From: Pseudobutyrivibrio sp. MD2005
GTDB lineage: Bacteria > Bacillota > Clostridia > Lachnospirales > Lachnospiraceae
DNA length: 39,343 nt
NCBI RefSeq assembly: GCF_000621865.1
Contig: NZ_KK211358.1
Location: 279,047 to 318,389, forward strand
Direction: 5' to 3'
Made by a program: the position numbers and the translations under genes
Part shown: positions 32,222 to 39,343 of the stretch, piece after piece
Numbering within the stretch: the first letter of the stretch is position 1
How the letters are laid out: each line of letters opens with the position of its first letter
The notes under the pieces: model-generated
What the model was told of the DNA's origin: nothing
What the model saw: the letters and a program-made list of their open reading frames with translations, nothing else
Databases searched by the model: none

Positions 32222-33280
32222 TCAATTTTCCGGTTCGTGGACTGAACCATAAAGCTCTAAGTTCTTTTCCTGCCTAGCAATTTCGTCATTGTAACGATTT
32301 ATTACGGTAGTCCAATACTCATTAAGAGCCTTTTCATCTCTTCTATCCGGCACATTATACTCTTCAGAAAGAATCGTTCCAAAGTACTGAGAAAGCTTTT
32401 CGGCACCAGCGAGATTTAGGTGTAAGCCTCCATCATATGTATCTGTGCTCCAGTCGATTCCGATTTCATCCTGGGCTTCAAGGAAATTAATATAAGTAAG
32501 ATTATTCTCCTTGGCAAACTCTGAAATCTGCTCATCCCATTCATCATACCAGTAAGGATAAAGTGTAGGAGCCTTTACCAAAATAAGCTCTACGTCATTT
32601 TCCTTACAAAGCTGTGTAAGCTTTTCTAAATAGTAGTATGAATTATCTCCAAACTGATAATCTGGAAGCGGACGGCCCTCAGGAACATCCTCTGCCGCCT
32701 TGACATCCACGCGCATATAGTAGCCATTGAAAGAAACCTTATCACGATGGAACAGATATTTAAAATCATCAGAATTCAAATCGCTCCATCTAGAATGGTA
32801 TCTTAATATAGGGAAAAGATACTCAATAAACTTCTCGTCATCGGTCATTGAGGCATTGATGGAATCAACCTTGCTCTTTGACCATTTCATACCATCCAAA
32901 GTCATTCTATTATAAGCTTCGTTCTGTGGCTCATTGTATTTCATTGAAAGCACATTAAACACAATGATGTCAGGCTTTTCTGTTTTAATTGTCTCCTCTG
33001 CAAGGTAATATGACTGCCAGATTAACTGCTGGGCGCTACCTCTGATGTAAGAGTTGATTCCGAAATTCTCCCATAGATAAACAGGCGAAATGTTTTCGTA
33101 TAATTCACAGTCACCTATGAAAACCACATTGTGATCAGTAGGGTCATCATAATACTCTTGTATCATTGCGCCTTCTAGGATTCCCGACATATATTTAGGT
33201 TCTAGAAGCTTTGTTGCAAGCCCAAGCCCTGACAAACAAATCGCTATTATTAAAATAACTATAATAATTTTTTTGTACAT
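32222..33280 (-). CDS. SGNH-like DltD/AlgX-type surface acyl-transfer protein
   Basis: A 352-residue protein with an N-terminal signal-anchor (about 4-24) and an extracytoplasmic SGNH-hydrolase-like domain. Block I reads VVFIGDCELYEN: the usual nucleophile Ser of GDS is Cys58. A GSAQQLIWQS block and the C-terminal DGGLHLN (the DxxH block) follow. DltD-type partners of MBOAT acyltransferases have this layout. It is the last gene of the dlt-like operon, 11 bp after the MBOAT gene. It would act outside the membrane in the final transfer of the acyl group. Confidence 0.78.
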   Translation of the reverse strand: MYKKIIIVILIIAICLSGLGLATKLLEPKYMSGILEGAMIQEYYDDPTDHNVVFIGDCELYENISPVYLWENFGINSYIRGSAQQLIWQSYYLAEETIKTEKPDIIVFNVLSMKYNEPQNEAYNRMTLDGMKWSKSKVDSINASMTDDEKFIEYLFPILRYHSRWSDLNSDDFKYLFHRDKVSFNGYYMRVDVKAAEDVPEGRPLPDYQFGDNSYYYLEKLTQLCKENDVELILVKAPTLYPYWYDEWDEQISEFAKENNLTYINFLEAQDEIGIDWSTDTYDGGLHLNLAGAEKLSQYFGTILSEEYNVPDRRDEKALNEYWTTVINRYNDEIARQEKNLELYGSVHEPEN

Positions 33281-33291
33281 TTTAACTCCAA

Positions 33292-34884
33292 CTAGAATTG
33301 ATTATAAATAAACTGGCTTGCTGAATAGCCGATTCCGTATGCGCCAAAGATAAGTGTCACCATAAATAATCCGTACCAGATTACAAAGCGAACTGGTGCT
33401 TTAAGAGTTGCGATTTTACCGCGGACGCTTCCGGTACGCTGCACTAAGCTGACAGCTACTAGCACAAGCATTCCTATAAATACAACCAGGTAATCACATT
33501 CTGTAAGCCCCATTTCAATAAATGCATCTATCTTCAGCTGGGAAAGACTTGATTTGCTGAATATGCTTCCAAACATTTTGAATGTAAGAGGCACATCCCT
33601 ATAGCAATCAAACATACGAAGGCTAGACATAATAAGTGTGGTCCGAACAACCTGGAATAATCTCCAACCAAATGTTCCTGCCACATGCACCTTAGAATGG
33701 AACCATCTGTAAAATGGTTCAAGCTCTTGGGAAATCATGATAACTACAAAGTTGCCAAGTCCCCATACAATAAAGTTCCAGCTGGCACCATGCCAAATAC
33801 CTGTAGTAAACCAAACGATAAAACTTGAAAGATAAACAGGCACTCGCTTGCCTAAATTGTTGCCCAGCTTTGCTCTGCTCTTCTTTGAAAGCTTCATCAT
33901 AAACTGGCTAGCGCTGATAGGATAAAAGATGTAATCTGTAAACCATGTACCCATGGTAATATGCCATCTATTCCAATACTCTTTGATGTTCTTTGAAAAA
34001 TATGGGCGAATAAAGTTTTCTGTAACTTTGATTCCCATTGTCTCTGCCACACCAATAGTAATATCGATTCCCCCAGTGAAATCTGCATAAAGCTCTAAGG
34101 CGTAAAACATGGCACCGGCAAATGCATAGAAACCGTTGTAGGTATTTGTATCTTCAATAATTGCTTTAACAGCAACCAGAATTCTATCTGCTATAACCAG
34201 CTTTTTAAAGAATCCCCAAAGGATTCTCTCTAGTCCAAATGATACTGTACGCCAGTCAAATCTATGCTCCTCGTAAAGAGTGGCACTTAAATCTGAATAG
34301 CGGCTGATAGGTCCCTGAACTAACTGTGGGAAGAATGATACGAATAATGCAAATTTGAATAGATTATCCTGAGCCTCATGCTTGCCATTAAAAACATCTA
34401 TAAGATATCCCATAGACTGGAAGGTATAGAACGAAATTCCCATTGGAATAATCAATTGTACAAATGATATTCCATCAGCCCTTCCAAAAGTTGATAACAG
34501 AGAGTTGATATTTGCTATGGTAAAATTAGTGTATTTTGTCACAGCAAGAATACCTAAATTAAAAAGCAGACATGCCAGAAAAATCTTTTTCTCTGCCGCA
34601 TGCTCCTTTGCCTTAAGGCTCTTTCTCTCCTCTTTTTCATACTCCTTTTTATGCTCTTTAAACCAAACATCAAAAGATTTCTTTTTATCGGAAATCTTTT
34701 TTGCCGCCAAAAATGTGGTAGCCGATGTTATGGCAATAAAGATTAGATATCTTGGGTCAGCGATAAAATAGAATACGTAGGACGCCAGCAGCAAAAACTG
34801 CCACTGGAAGCGTCCAGGCAATAAATAATATATCGCAAATACGATAATCAAAAAACCTATAAATCCATATGAAGTAAATAACAT
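33292..34884 (-). CDS. MBOAT-family membrane O-acyltransferase (DltB/AlgI-like)
   Basis: A 530-residue polytopic membrane protein with about 10-12 helices. It carries IPMGISFYTFQSMGYLIDV, the WNRWHITMGTWFTDYIFYPI block, and the catalytic His in GIWHGASWNFIVWG, all standard for DltB/AlgI. It would move an acyl or aminoacyl group from a carrier protein across the membrane. It sits between the carrier protein gene (3 bp gap) and the SGNH gene. AlgI-type O-acetylation partners lack an adenylating enzyme, so the DltB-like role is favoured here. Confidence 0.9.
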   Translation of the reverse strand: MLFTSYGFIGFLIIVFAIYYLLPGRFQWQFLLLASYVFYFIADPRYLIFIAITSATTFLAAKKISDKKKSFDVWFKEHKKEYEKEERKSLKAKEHAAEKKIFLACLLFNLGILAVTKYTNFTIANINSLLSTFGRADGISFVQLIIPMGISFYTFQSMGYLIDVFNGKHEAQDNLFKFALFVSFFPQLVQGPISRYSDLSATLYEEHRFDWRTVSFGLERILWGFFKKLVIADRILVAVKAIIEDTNTYNGFYAFAGAMFYALELYADFTGGIDITIGVAETMGIKVTENFIRPYFSKNIKEYWNRWHITMGTWFTDYIFYPISASQFMMKLSKKSRAKLGNNLGKRVPVYLSSFIVWFTTGIWHGASWNFIVWGLGNFVVIMISQELEPFYRWFHSKVHVAGTFGWRLFQVVRTTLIMSSLRMFDCYRDVPLTFKMFGSIFSKSSLSQLKIDAFIEMGLTECDYLVVFIGMLVLVAVSLVQRTGSVRGKIATLKAPVRFVIWYGLFMVTLIFGAYGIGYSASQFIYNQF

Positions 34885-34887
34885 TAA

Positions 34888-35121
34888 TTAGTCCTCGTCA
34901 TCTAACTTAGCTTTGATGAGTGCATAAATTGTCTCTGCTGATGCAAAATTCTCTGGTGTAAGCTCTGCTGCACCAATTGTCACATCAAACTCCTCATTAA
35001 TCTCCGAAATAAGTGACACAATATCAAATGAATCCAAAATTCCGCCTGTCACCAAATCCTTTGCAGTGGCAAAATCCACCTCTGGATGTAAATCTCCTAA
35101 AATCTCTAATAACTGTTCCAT
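34888..35121 (-). CDS. Acyl/aminoacyl carrier protein (DltC-like)
   Basis: A 77-residue carrier protein. The phosphopantetheine site is LDSFD (Ser in GGILDSFDIVSL), in a four-helix acidic protein of normal length. It would carry the aminoacyl group made by the adenylating enzyme upstream to the MBOAT protein downstream. Strong ribosome site AAGGAGG. The 209-bp structured gap separating it from the ligase gene is unusual for an operon this tight. Confidence 0.88.
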   Translation of the reverse strand: MEQLLEILGDLHPEVDFATAKDLVTGGILDSFDIVSLISEINEEFDVTIGAAELTPENFASAETIYALIKAKLDDED

Positions 35122-35330
35122 ATTCTTTCCTCCTTATATTTCGTAGCGGCCTCCAAGTTTTACGTACTCCCGTAGGGCACCCGTACTTGCGTTCGCCCAG
35201 GTTATGTAGCCGCTTAATCTATACAGTATAAATCTTTGATGAGCTGGTAGGCATCAAGCTCTAAGAACTCTCAAGCGGAGCTTTCTATGCGAAGCGGAGA
35301 GTCCTTAGGCTTGTAGCCGTAACCAGCGGA
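35122..35330 (-). ncRNA. Structured intergenic RNA inside the dlt-like operon (candidate)
   Basis: On the mRNA the first domain has an outer GCTGGT / ACCAGC and a long inner CTAAGGACTCTC / GAGAGTTCTTAG stem with one mismatch. The second domain is closed by AGCGGC / GCCGCT and contains GTAC..GTAC and CGGG..CCC pairings. It ends about 15 nt before the ribosome site of the carrier-protein gene. It is richer in G+C than its surroundings, as is the last ~230 bp of the ligase gene. There is no open frame on the sense strand. It may be a regulatory leader or a processed RNA; no known family was recognised. Confidence 0.5.
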
Positions 35331-36842
35331 CTAGGTTTCCTCGTACATCTTGGCGAGGCGCACGCGGTCAATCTTTCCGTTGGCTGTGAATGGCATAGCC
35401 TCAAGGCGGTTGACCTTGTTTGGTAGCATGTAGCGTGGCAGCTTGGTTTTGAGCGCCTTGATAAGGTCGCCTTCTGTGATGTCGCCCACGTAGTAGAGTA
35501 CAATCTTGCCTTGTTCTTTGGCGTAGATGCACCCTGAGAGCTTGATTTCGGGTACAAGGTTTACATTGGCTTCAATTTCACCTAGTTCGATGCGGTGTCC
35601 CATGTGCTTGATTTGAAAATCCTTACGTGAGTGGAAAACAAGCTCACCGTATTCGTTGATGTGACCAATGTCGCCTGTGCGATAAATGATTTCCGGGTAG
35701 GCTGTGTTTAGTGGATTTTGCACATAGGCTTCTTTTGTCTTTTCTGGATTGTTGTAGTAGCCAAGTGTAACAGATGTTCCACGAATACAGATTTCGCCCT
35801 GTTCCCCATCCTTTGCCAAAGTGTTATCTTCCTTGAGAAGAAGAATCTCTGTATTTTTAAATGGGAATCCCACAGGAATCACTTCATCATCTGCAAATTC
35901 TCTCTCTACTGGATAATAGCAACACATTCCTGTGCCTTCAGTAGGTCCATATAGATTAAAGAATTTGGCCTCTGGACAGGCTGCCTTCCATAATCTGAAC
36001 TGTTTTATAGGAAATACTTCGCTACCAAAAGCAATTGTGCGCAGTGTGTGTGGCACAACTGTATCAAATGTAGCAAATGCACTTATCATAGTAAGAGCTG
36101 ATACAACCCAGCAAACAGTGTTGATGTTATGCTCGTTGATGTATTCCACAAGCTTTATTGGGAACATAAAATATGAATGTGGAATCAAGTATGTTGTGGC
36201 ACCAAATTTCAGTGTAGGATAAAGCTCCTTTAGACAGGCATCAAAGTAAAGTGGTGTCTGATTTCCAAAGATTGTATCCTCATTAAAGCCAAGTGTTTCT
36301 GAAAGCTGTTCGATGTAATCTATTACCGAACGGTGGCAGGCACACACTCCCTTTGGCACACCTGTTGAGCCTGAAGTAAACACGATGTAGATTGGATCTG
36401 TATCAATAGCGTGCTTTCTAACATCCGCTAAAGCCTTCTCATCGCTCTTCGTATTTACGATATCACTGAATAATACCACATCAGCTTTATAGTCAAAGTT
36501 ATTTGCAATCTCTATTGTTGAGTCATCGCAGATTATAACCTTTGGCTTGCAATTATCTAAAATAAGATTGATACGTGTTGCTGGCATCTCGCTGTCGATT
36601 GGCACGTAATAGCAACCAGCATTAATTACACCAAAGAATGTTGCAATGGTGTTAGGACTCTTCTTCATAAATACGATAACTGGCTCTTTTTTGCAGCCTC
36701 GCTCTAAAAGATTAGTTCCCACTGAATCCATGATGTTTTTCACATCTGAAAAAGTAAGCTGTACCTCGTCATCCGCATATGCGATTTTGTCTGGTACACG
36801 TTTTAGACTTTCGTCTATGTAATCTAGTACATTGTTTTGCAT
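35331..36842 (-). CDS. AMP-binding amino-acid adenylating ligase (DltA-like)
   Basis: A 503-residue ANL-superfamily enzyme. The ATP loop is YIVFTSGSTGVPKG (about 152-165). It also has NLYGPTEGTGMCC, YRTGDIG, FHSRKDFQIKHMGHRIELGEIE and the C-terminal NGKIDR lysine, all intact. It would activate an amino acid and load it on the carrier protein, as DltA does with D-alanine. The binding-pocket specificity cannot be read with certainty. The racemase immediately upstream suggests a different D-amino acid. Ribosome site GAGGTG. Confidence 0.88.
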   Translation of the reverse strand: MQNNVLDYIDESLKRVPDKIAYADDEVQLTFSDVKNIMDSVGTNLLERGCKKEPVIVFMKKSPNTIATFFGVINAGCYYVPIDSEMPATRINLILDNCKPKVIICDDSTIEIANNFDYKADVVLFSDIVNTKSDEKALADVRKHAIDTDPIYIVFTSGSTGVPKGVCACHRSVIDYIEQLSETLGFNEDTIFGNQTPLYFDACLKELYPTLKFGATTYLIPHSYFMFPIKLVEYINEHNINTVCWVVSALTMISAFATFDTVVPHTLRTIAFGSEVFPIKQFRLWKAACPEAKFFNLYGPTEGTGMCCYYPVEREFADDEVIPVGFPFKNTEILLLKEDNTLAKDGEQGEICIRGTSVTLGYYNNPEKTKEAYVQNPLNTAYPEIIYRTGDIGHINEYGELVFHSRKDFQIKHMGHRIELGEIEANVNLVPEIKLSGCIYAKEQGKIVLYYVGDITEGDLIKALKTKLPRYMLPNKVNRLEAMPFTANGKIDRVRLAKMYEET

Positions 36843-36851
36843 GTCACACCT

Positions 36852-37574
36852 CTATTTTGTAATTAGATTATCGAACTCTGGACGTAATTTTGCGCATTTC
36901 TTAACGCAATCCTGAGCCAAAACATCTATTATATCAAGCACCTTTTCACCAACGTCATGATCTCTTTTGACGATGGAAAGCTCTGTGCATCCAAGAATTA
37001 TCACTTCTGCCCCAGCCTCTAGAAGCTGACTTTTGACAAGTTCAAATTCCTTCATATCTACTGGCTTGCCCGCCTTTACATCATCATAGATGATAGACAT
37101 AACAAGCTTTTGACATTCTACGTCCGGATAAACGCATGTAATATCATAATCCTTTAAAACAGAATCAAACAAATGCATGGACGCCGTTCCATCTGTAGCC
37201 ATAATTCCTACTTTGGATATGCCCTCAGCCGACAGATAAGCCGCCGTCTCCTTGATTCCATTGCTCACAGGCACAAATACTGCATCCGCAATTTGATCAT
37301 GAAAATAGTGAGCAGTGATACACGGCATGGCGATATAATCTACATTATCTCGCTCCAGCTTATTGGCAAGCTCCACTATCTTAGGGAGTGGGCTTTTCTT
37401 GCTCTTTCCAAGTATGTAGCCTGTCCTGTCTGGTATGGATGGCACATTGTATATAACCATTTCTATATTGTCTTGATCAGTGGCTGCGTCTGTCATTTCG
37501 ATGATACGACGCATGAAATATGCTGTGGCCATAGGCCCCAAGCCACCGATTATTCCTAATCTTTTCATCCCCAT
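36852..37574 (-). CDS. Aspartate/glutamate racemase family enzyme
   Basis: A 240-residue two-domain racemase. The N-terminus is LGIIGGLGPMATAYF. Both catalytic cysteines are present: Cys85 in IAMPCITAH and Cys196 in ILGCTEL, giving a normal two-base racemase. The motif is of the amino-acid (Asp/Glu-type) racemase rather than MurI, and no sign of inactivation is seen. It overlaps the stop codon of the transglutaminase-like gene (TAATG) and precedes the ligase by 9 bp, so it probably supplies the D-amino acid used by this operon. Confidence 0.88.
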   Translation of the reverse strand: MGMKRLGIIGGLGPMATAYFMRRIIEMTDAATDQDNIEMVIYNVPSIPDRTGYILGKSKKSPLPKIVELANKLERDNVDYIAMPCITAHYFHDQIADAVFVPVSNGIKETAAYLSAEGISKVGIMATDGTASMHLFDSVLKDYDITCVYPDVECQKLVMSIIYDDVKAGKPVDMKEFELVKSQLLEAGAEVIILGCTELSIVKRDHDVGEKVLDIIDVLAQDCVKKCAKLRPEFDNLITK

Positions 37575-38845
37575 TATTGCTCCTGGTCGTCATTAAAATA
37601 TGTGTAAATCTCTCTATCATAGTTGTGAGAATGATAATGCATATCAGAGTAAGCCATCAGCTCCTCGTCAGTAAGATAAAATCCCTTAAAGGTTTTATCC
37701 ACACGTGGTGTTGTATCAAAATGTCTCCAGCCCTCACCACAATCAATCACGTTCCAATAGTGATGACGTGTTGCCGTAGGAATAATTTCGATATCTTCGT
37801 TCTTAATGCCTGCTCTTGTAAGCAGTGCTTTGCTGACTGCAAAATAGTTATAGCAATCGCCATGTCGATTCTTAAGTCCATCGTAAGCACCCTTTAGCCA
37901 GTCGCCTCTGTCGGTGCTTTCGCTATACCCCATATGCCCCTGTATCCAAACATAAATAGCATGCGCCTTATCATAATCAGACATATCATCTGTAATGATT
38001 TCATCAAGAACCTCATCCGCCAGAGCAAATACCTCATCCTCTGTATAGAGCTGCTCAATAACAGTAATTACGCCTTCCTTTAAATCCATATTTCCCATGG
38101 AATCGGTAGCTGTATAAATCACTGTATACTCTCCTGGTTCATTAAGATTGACCTGACTGCTATCAACCTGCACCTCTAAATCTGTATCTATGTTATCTGT
38201 AACAACCACACCGTTTTTAAAGCTTACAGATTCACCTACATATACAGTCTTATCAAGCTGTCCCTCTATTACTGGTGGAACAATATCATACTCTTCCACC
38301 AGATGCAGCACCGTATCAGCCTCTGTACGATTCCCCGAAGCATCCTCTGCCACAATAGTAACTGGAATATCACCATAATTATCAAAGCTGATACCCGTGC
38401 CAAAATAGACATTTACTTCCCCTGACAAATCGCTGACTTCATCAATGAAATCCTTAACTGCAGGGATTTCTTCTTTTGTGCGGGTAAGCTCATGAACCTT
38501 TAATTCTGGAGCTGTGGTATCATCCACCTCCAAAGTACACTCATATGTGTATCCATCAGACTGAATCCCCACAGTATATACCCCAGCATGCTCTGTTGAA
38601 ATCACAGTGCCAGGTGTAAACTCCGCCGACTTATTGCTATTCCTTAGAAAATCTGCCGCAGTAACACTTCCGCCGAGCTCCACCACACAATTTGAATACA
38701 CTCTATTTGAATAATCATAATAAAAATAGGCTCCCACACCTGCGCAGACTACGACAACGGCTGCGCATATAGGTATGATAAGCCTACTACGTTTTTTATT
38801 TTTTCTCTTTTTCTTATTTCTCTTATATTTGACTTCGTTTTCCAT
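37574..38845 (-). CDS. Membrane-anchored Ig-like plus transglutaminase-like protein
   Basis: A 423-residue protein. A very basic cytoplasmic tip (KRNKKKRKNKKRSR) is followed by one membrane helix (about 22-43). Two Ig-like or HYR/DUF5011-type domains come next (about 105-185 and 187-265, the second with PPVIEGQLDKTVYVGESVSF). A transglutaminase-like domain follows (about 285-400) with Cys331 in NRHGDCYNYF, His361/362 in ATRHHYWNV and Asp377 in WRHFDTTP, a complete triad. It is probably a surface protease, amidase or crosslinker. It is the first gene of the dlt-like operon. Confidence 0.85.
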   Translation of the reverse strand: MENEVKYKRNKKKRKNKKRSRLIIPICAAVVVVCAGVGAYFYYDYSNRVYSNCVVELGGSVTAADFLRNSNKSAEFTPGTVISTEHAGVYTVGIQSDGYTYECTLEVDDTTAPELKVHELTRTKEEIPAVKDFIDEVSDLSGEVNVYFGTGISFDNYGDIPVTIVAEDASGNRTEADTVLHLVEEYDIVPPVIEGQLDKTVYVGESVSFKNGVVVTDNIDTDLEVQVDSSQVNLNEPGEYTVIYTATDSMGNMDLKEGVITVIEQLYTEDEVFALADEVLDEIITDDMSDYDKAHAIYVWIQGHMGYSESTDRGDWLKGAYDGLKNRHGDCYNYFAVSKALLTRAGIKNEDIEIIPTATRHHYWNVIDCGEGWRHFDTTPRVDKTFKGFYLTDEELMAYSDMHYHSHNYDREIYTYFNDDQEQ

Positions 38846-38850
38846 AATAA

Positions 38851-38880
38851 CATCTTCTCCAGAGTGAACTCACTCGAAGA
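38851..38880 (-). promoter_or_regulatory. Leader hairpin of the dlt-like operon
   Basis: GAGTGA (38862-38867) pairs with TCACTC (38870-38875), and an outer TCTTC / GAAGA pairs part of the ribosome site GGAGAAG. It starts at about +1 of the mRNA, so it may also protect the 5' end. Confidence 0.45.
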
Positions 38881-38882
38881 TA

Positions 38883-38911
38883 ATTTTATCAATCATGGCC
38901 CAGGTAGTCAA
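38883..38911 (-). promoter_or_regulatory. Sigma-A-type promoter of the dlt-like operon
   Basis: Minus strand TTGACT (38906-38911), 17-bp spacer, TAAAAT (38883-38888). It lies 15 bp from the end of the third palindromic element. Confidence 0.75.
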
Positions 38912-38926
38912 ATTATTCAGGCATTT

Positions 38927-39343
38927 GTTACCATTCACAGTTTACATATACTAATAGCCCCGCCCATGCAGTAGCCCTCGGGGCTTTGTGGGGGATGCAA
39001 TTTTGCGAATATTGCTGTTTTTCTTATGGGCCCAATTTATGCATCGCACATGTGTCTTGTTGCGGAATGAACCATTTTGAAAAATGTTTTTTATGGGGGC
39101 GGACACTTAAGTTTTAAATGTACTTCTCAGGCTGAGGGAACTTGGTTTCATACTCCGTTTGCTAAGTAAAATAACAAAGCAGGTTTTGCATATATAATCA
39201 CCGTGGCACATTCAACATCGTGTTTTAAGTGACCACTTGCGCTGCCGTCCATGGCAGCGCATGCTTATATATTGCAAAACCTGCTTTTATTTTACTAAGC
39301 GCACTACAAAATCAACCAAGTTTCCCTCAGCCTAAGAAGTACA
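38927..39343 (-). mobile_element. Giant palindromic element, copy 3 (partial, inverted)
   Basis: Begins GTTACCATTCACAGTT and carries the same core as copies 1 and 2 but in reverse orientation; it runs off the window end. Its outer stem (from about 38943, TAGCCCCGCCC) differs from those of both other copies. It abuts the promoter of the dlt-like operon. Confidence 0.85.

Noticed and set aside
35285-35557. 90-codon minus-strand frame overlapping the end of the ligase gene
   Set aside because: Out of frame with the ligase, low-complexity composition and no ribosome site.

Overview
The window looks like a chromosomal segment of a flagellated, butyrate-producing Lachnospiraceae bacterium of the Butyrivibrio / Pseudobutyrivibrio / Roseburia kind. 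The basis is the AT-rich low-GC Firmicute gene style, strong Shine-Dalgarno sites, a butyryl-CoA:acetate CoA-transferase gene, a flagellin, and the conserved Firmicute housekeeping run priA-def-fmt-rsmB-rlmN-prpC-prkC-rsgA-rpe-thiN. I have no database comparison; the genus is an inference. No tRNA, rRNA, CRISPR array, prophage or transposase gene was seen.

Layout. 1-550: an array of inverted words, several hairpins and a terminator. 551-2787: divergent glycosyltransferase and HD-GYP phosphodiesterase. 2822-16129 (minus strand): the housekeeping run, read priA to thiN, interrupted between def and fmt by a GH25 muramidase gene plus a 609-bp palindromic mobile element. 16226-17590: pyrB-pyrI. 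17697-19967 (minus): butyryl-CoA:acetate CoA-transferase behind a zinc-ribbon membrane protein. 19968-20664: a four-hairpin element and an 8-unit array with an exact 52-bp period. 20665-24104: thioesterase, 5'-nucleotidase, a CAT-like acyltransferase with a small membrane protein, a 75-bp-period array carrying an inserted four-hairpin element, and a small unknown gene. 24143-28809: hybrid histidine kinase, TPR protein and an exported unknown. 28816-30498: ohrR, thioredoxin and an atypical thioredoxin reductase behind one near-consensus promoter. 30623-31248: second palindromic element. 31307-32122: flagellin. 32222-38845: a dlt-like operon (SGNH protein, MBOAT acyltransferase, carrier protein, adenylating ligase, Asp/Glu-type racemase, transglutaminase-like protein). 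38927-end: third palindromic element, inverted and cut by the window edge.

The most novel material is non-coding. (1) Three intergenic arrays of short inverted words have rigid periods (52.5, 52 and 75 bp). Two share geometry and spacer sequence but use different 8-bp words, as if the words had been swapped in concert through a whole array. (2) A ~120-bp element of four hairpins occurs twice with nearly every stem changed in a compensated way. One copy sits inside a word of the 75-bp array, flanked by a TAT duplication, and removing it restores both the word and the period. (3) A ~610-bp near-palindrome with 16-bp terminal inverted repeats occurs three times. Copy 1 has a perfect 8-bp target duplication, and the outermost ~50-bp stem is different in each copy yet still self-complementary in the two complete copies. 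None encodes a protein, so all three are probably mobilised or maintained in trans.

Among the coding regions, the dlt-like operon with its own racemase suggests cell-surface decoration with a D-amino acid that need not be alanine. The thioredoxin reductase lacks the usual NADPH-binding signature, which fits a ferredoxin- or otherwise-fed redox system in an anaerobe.
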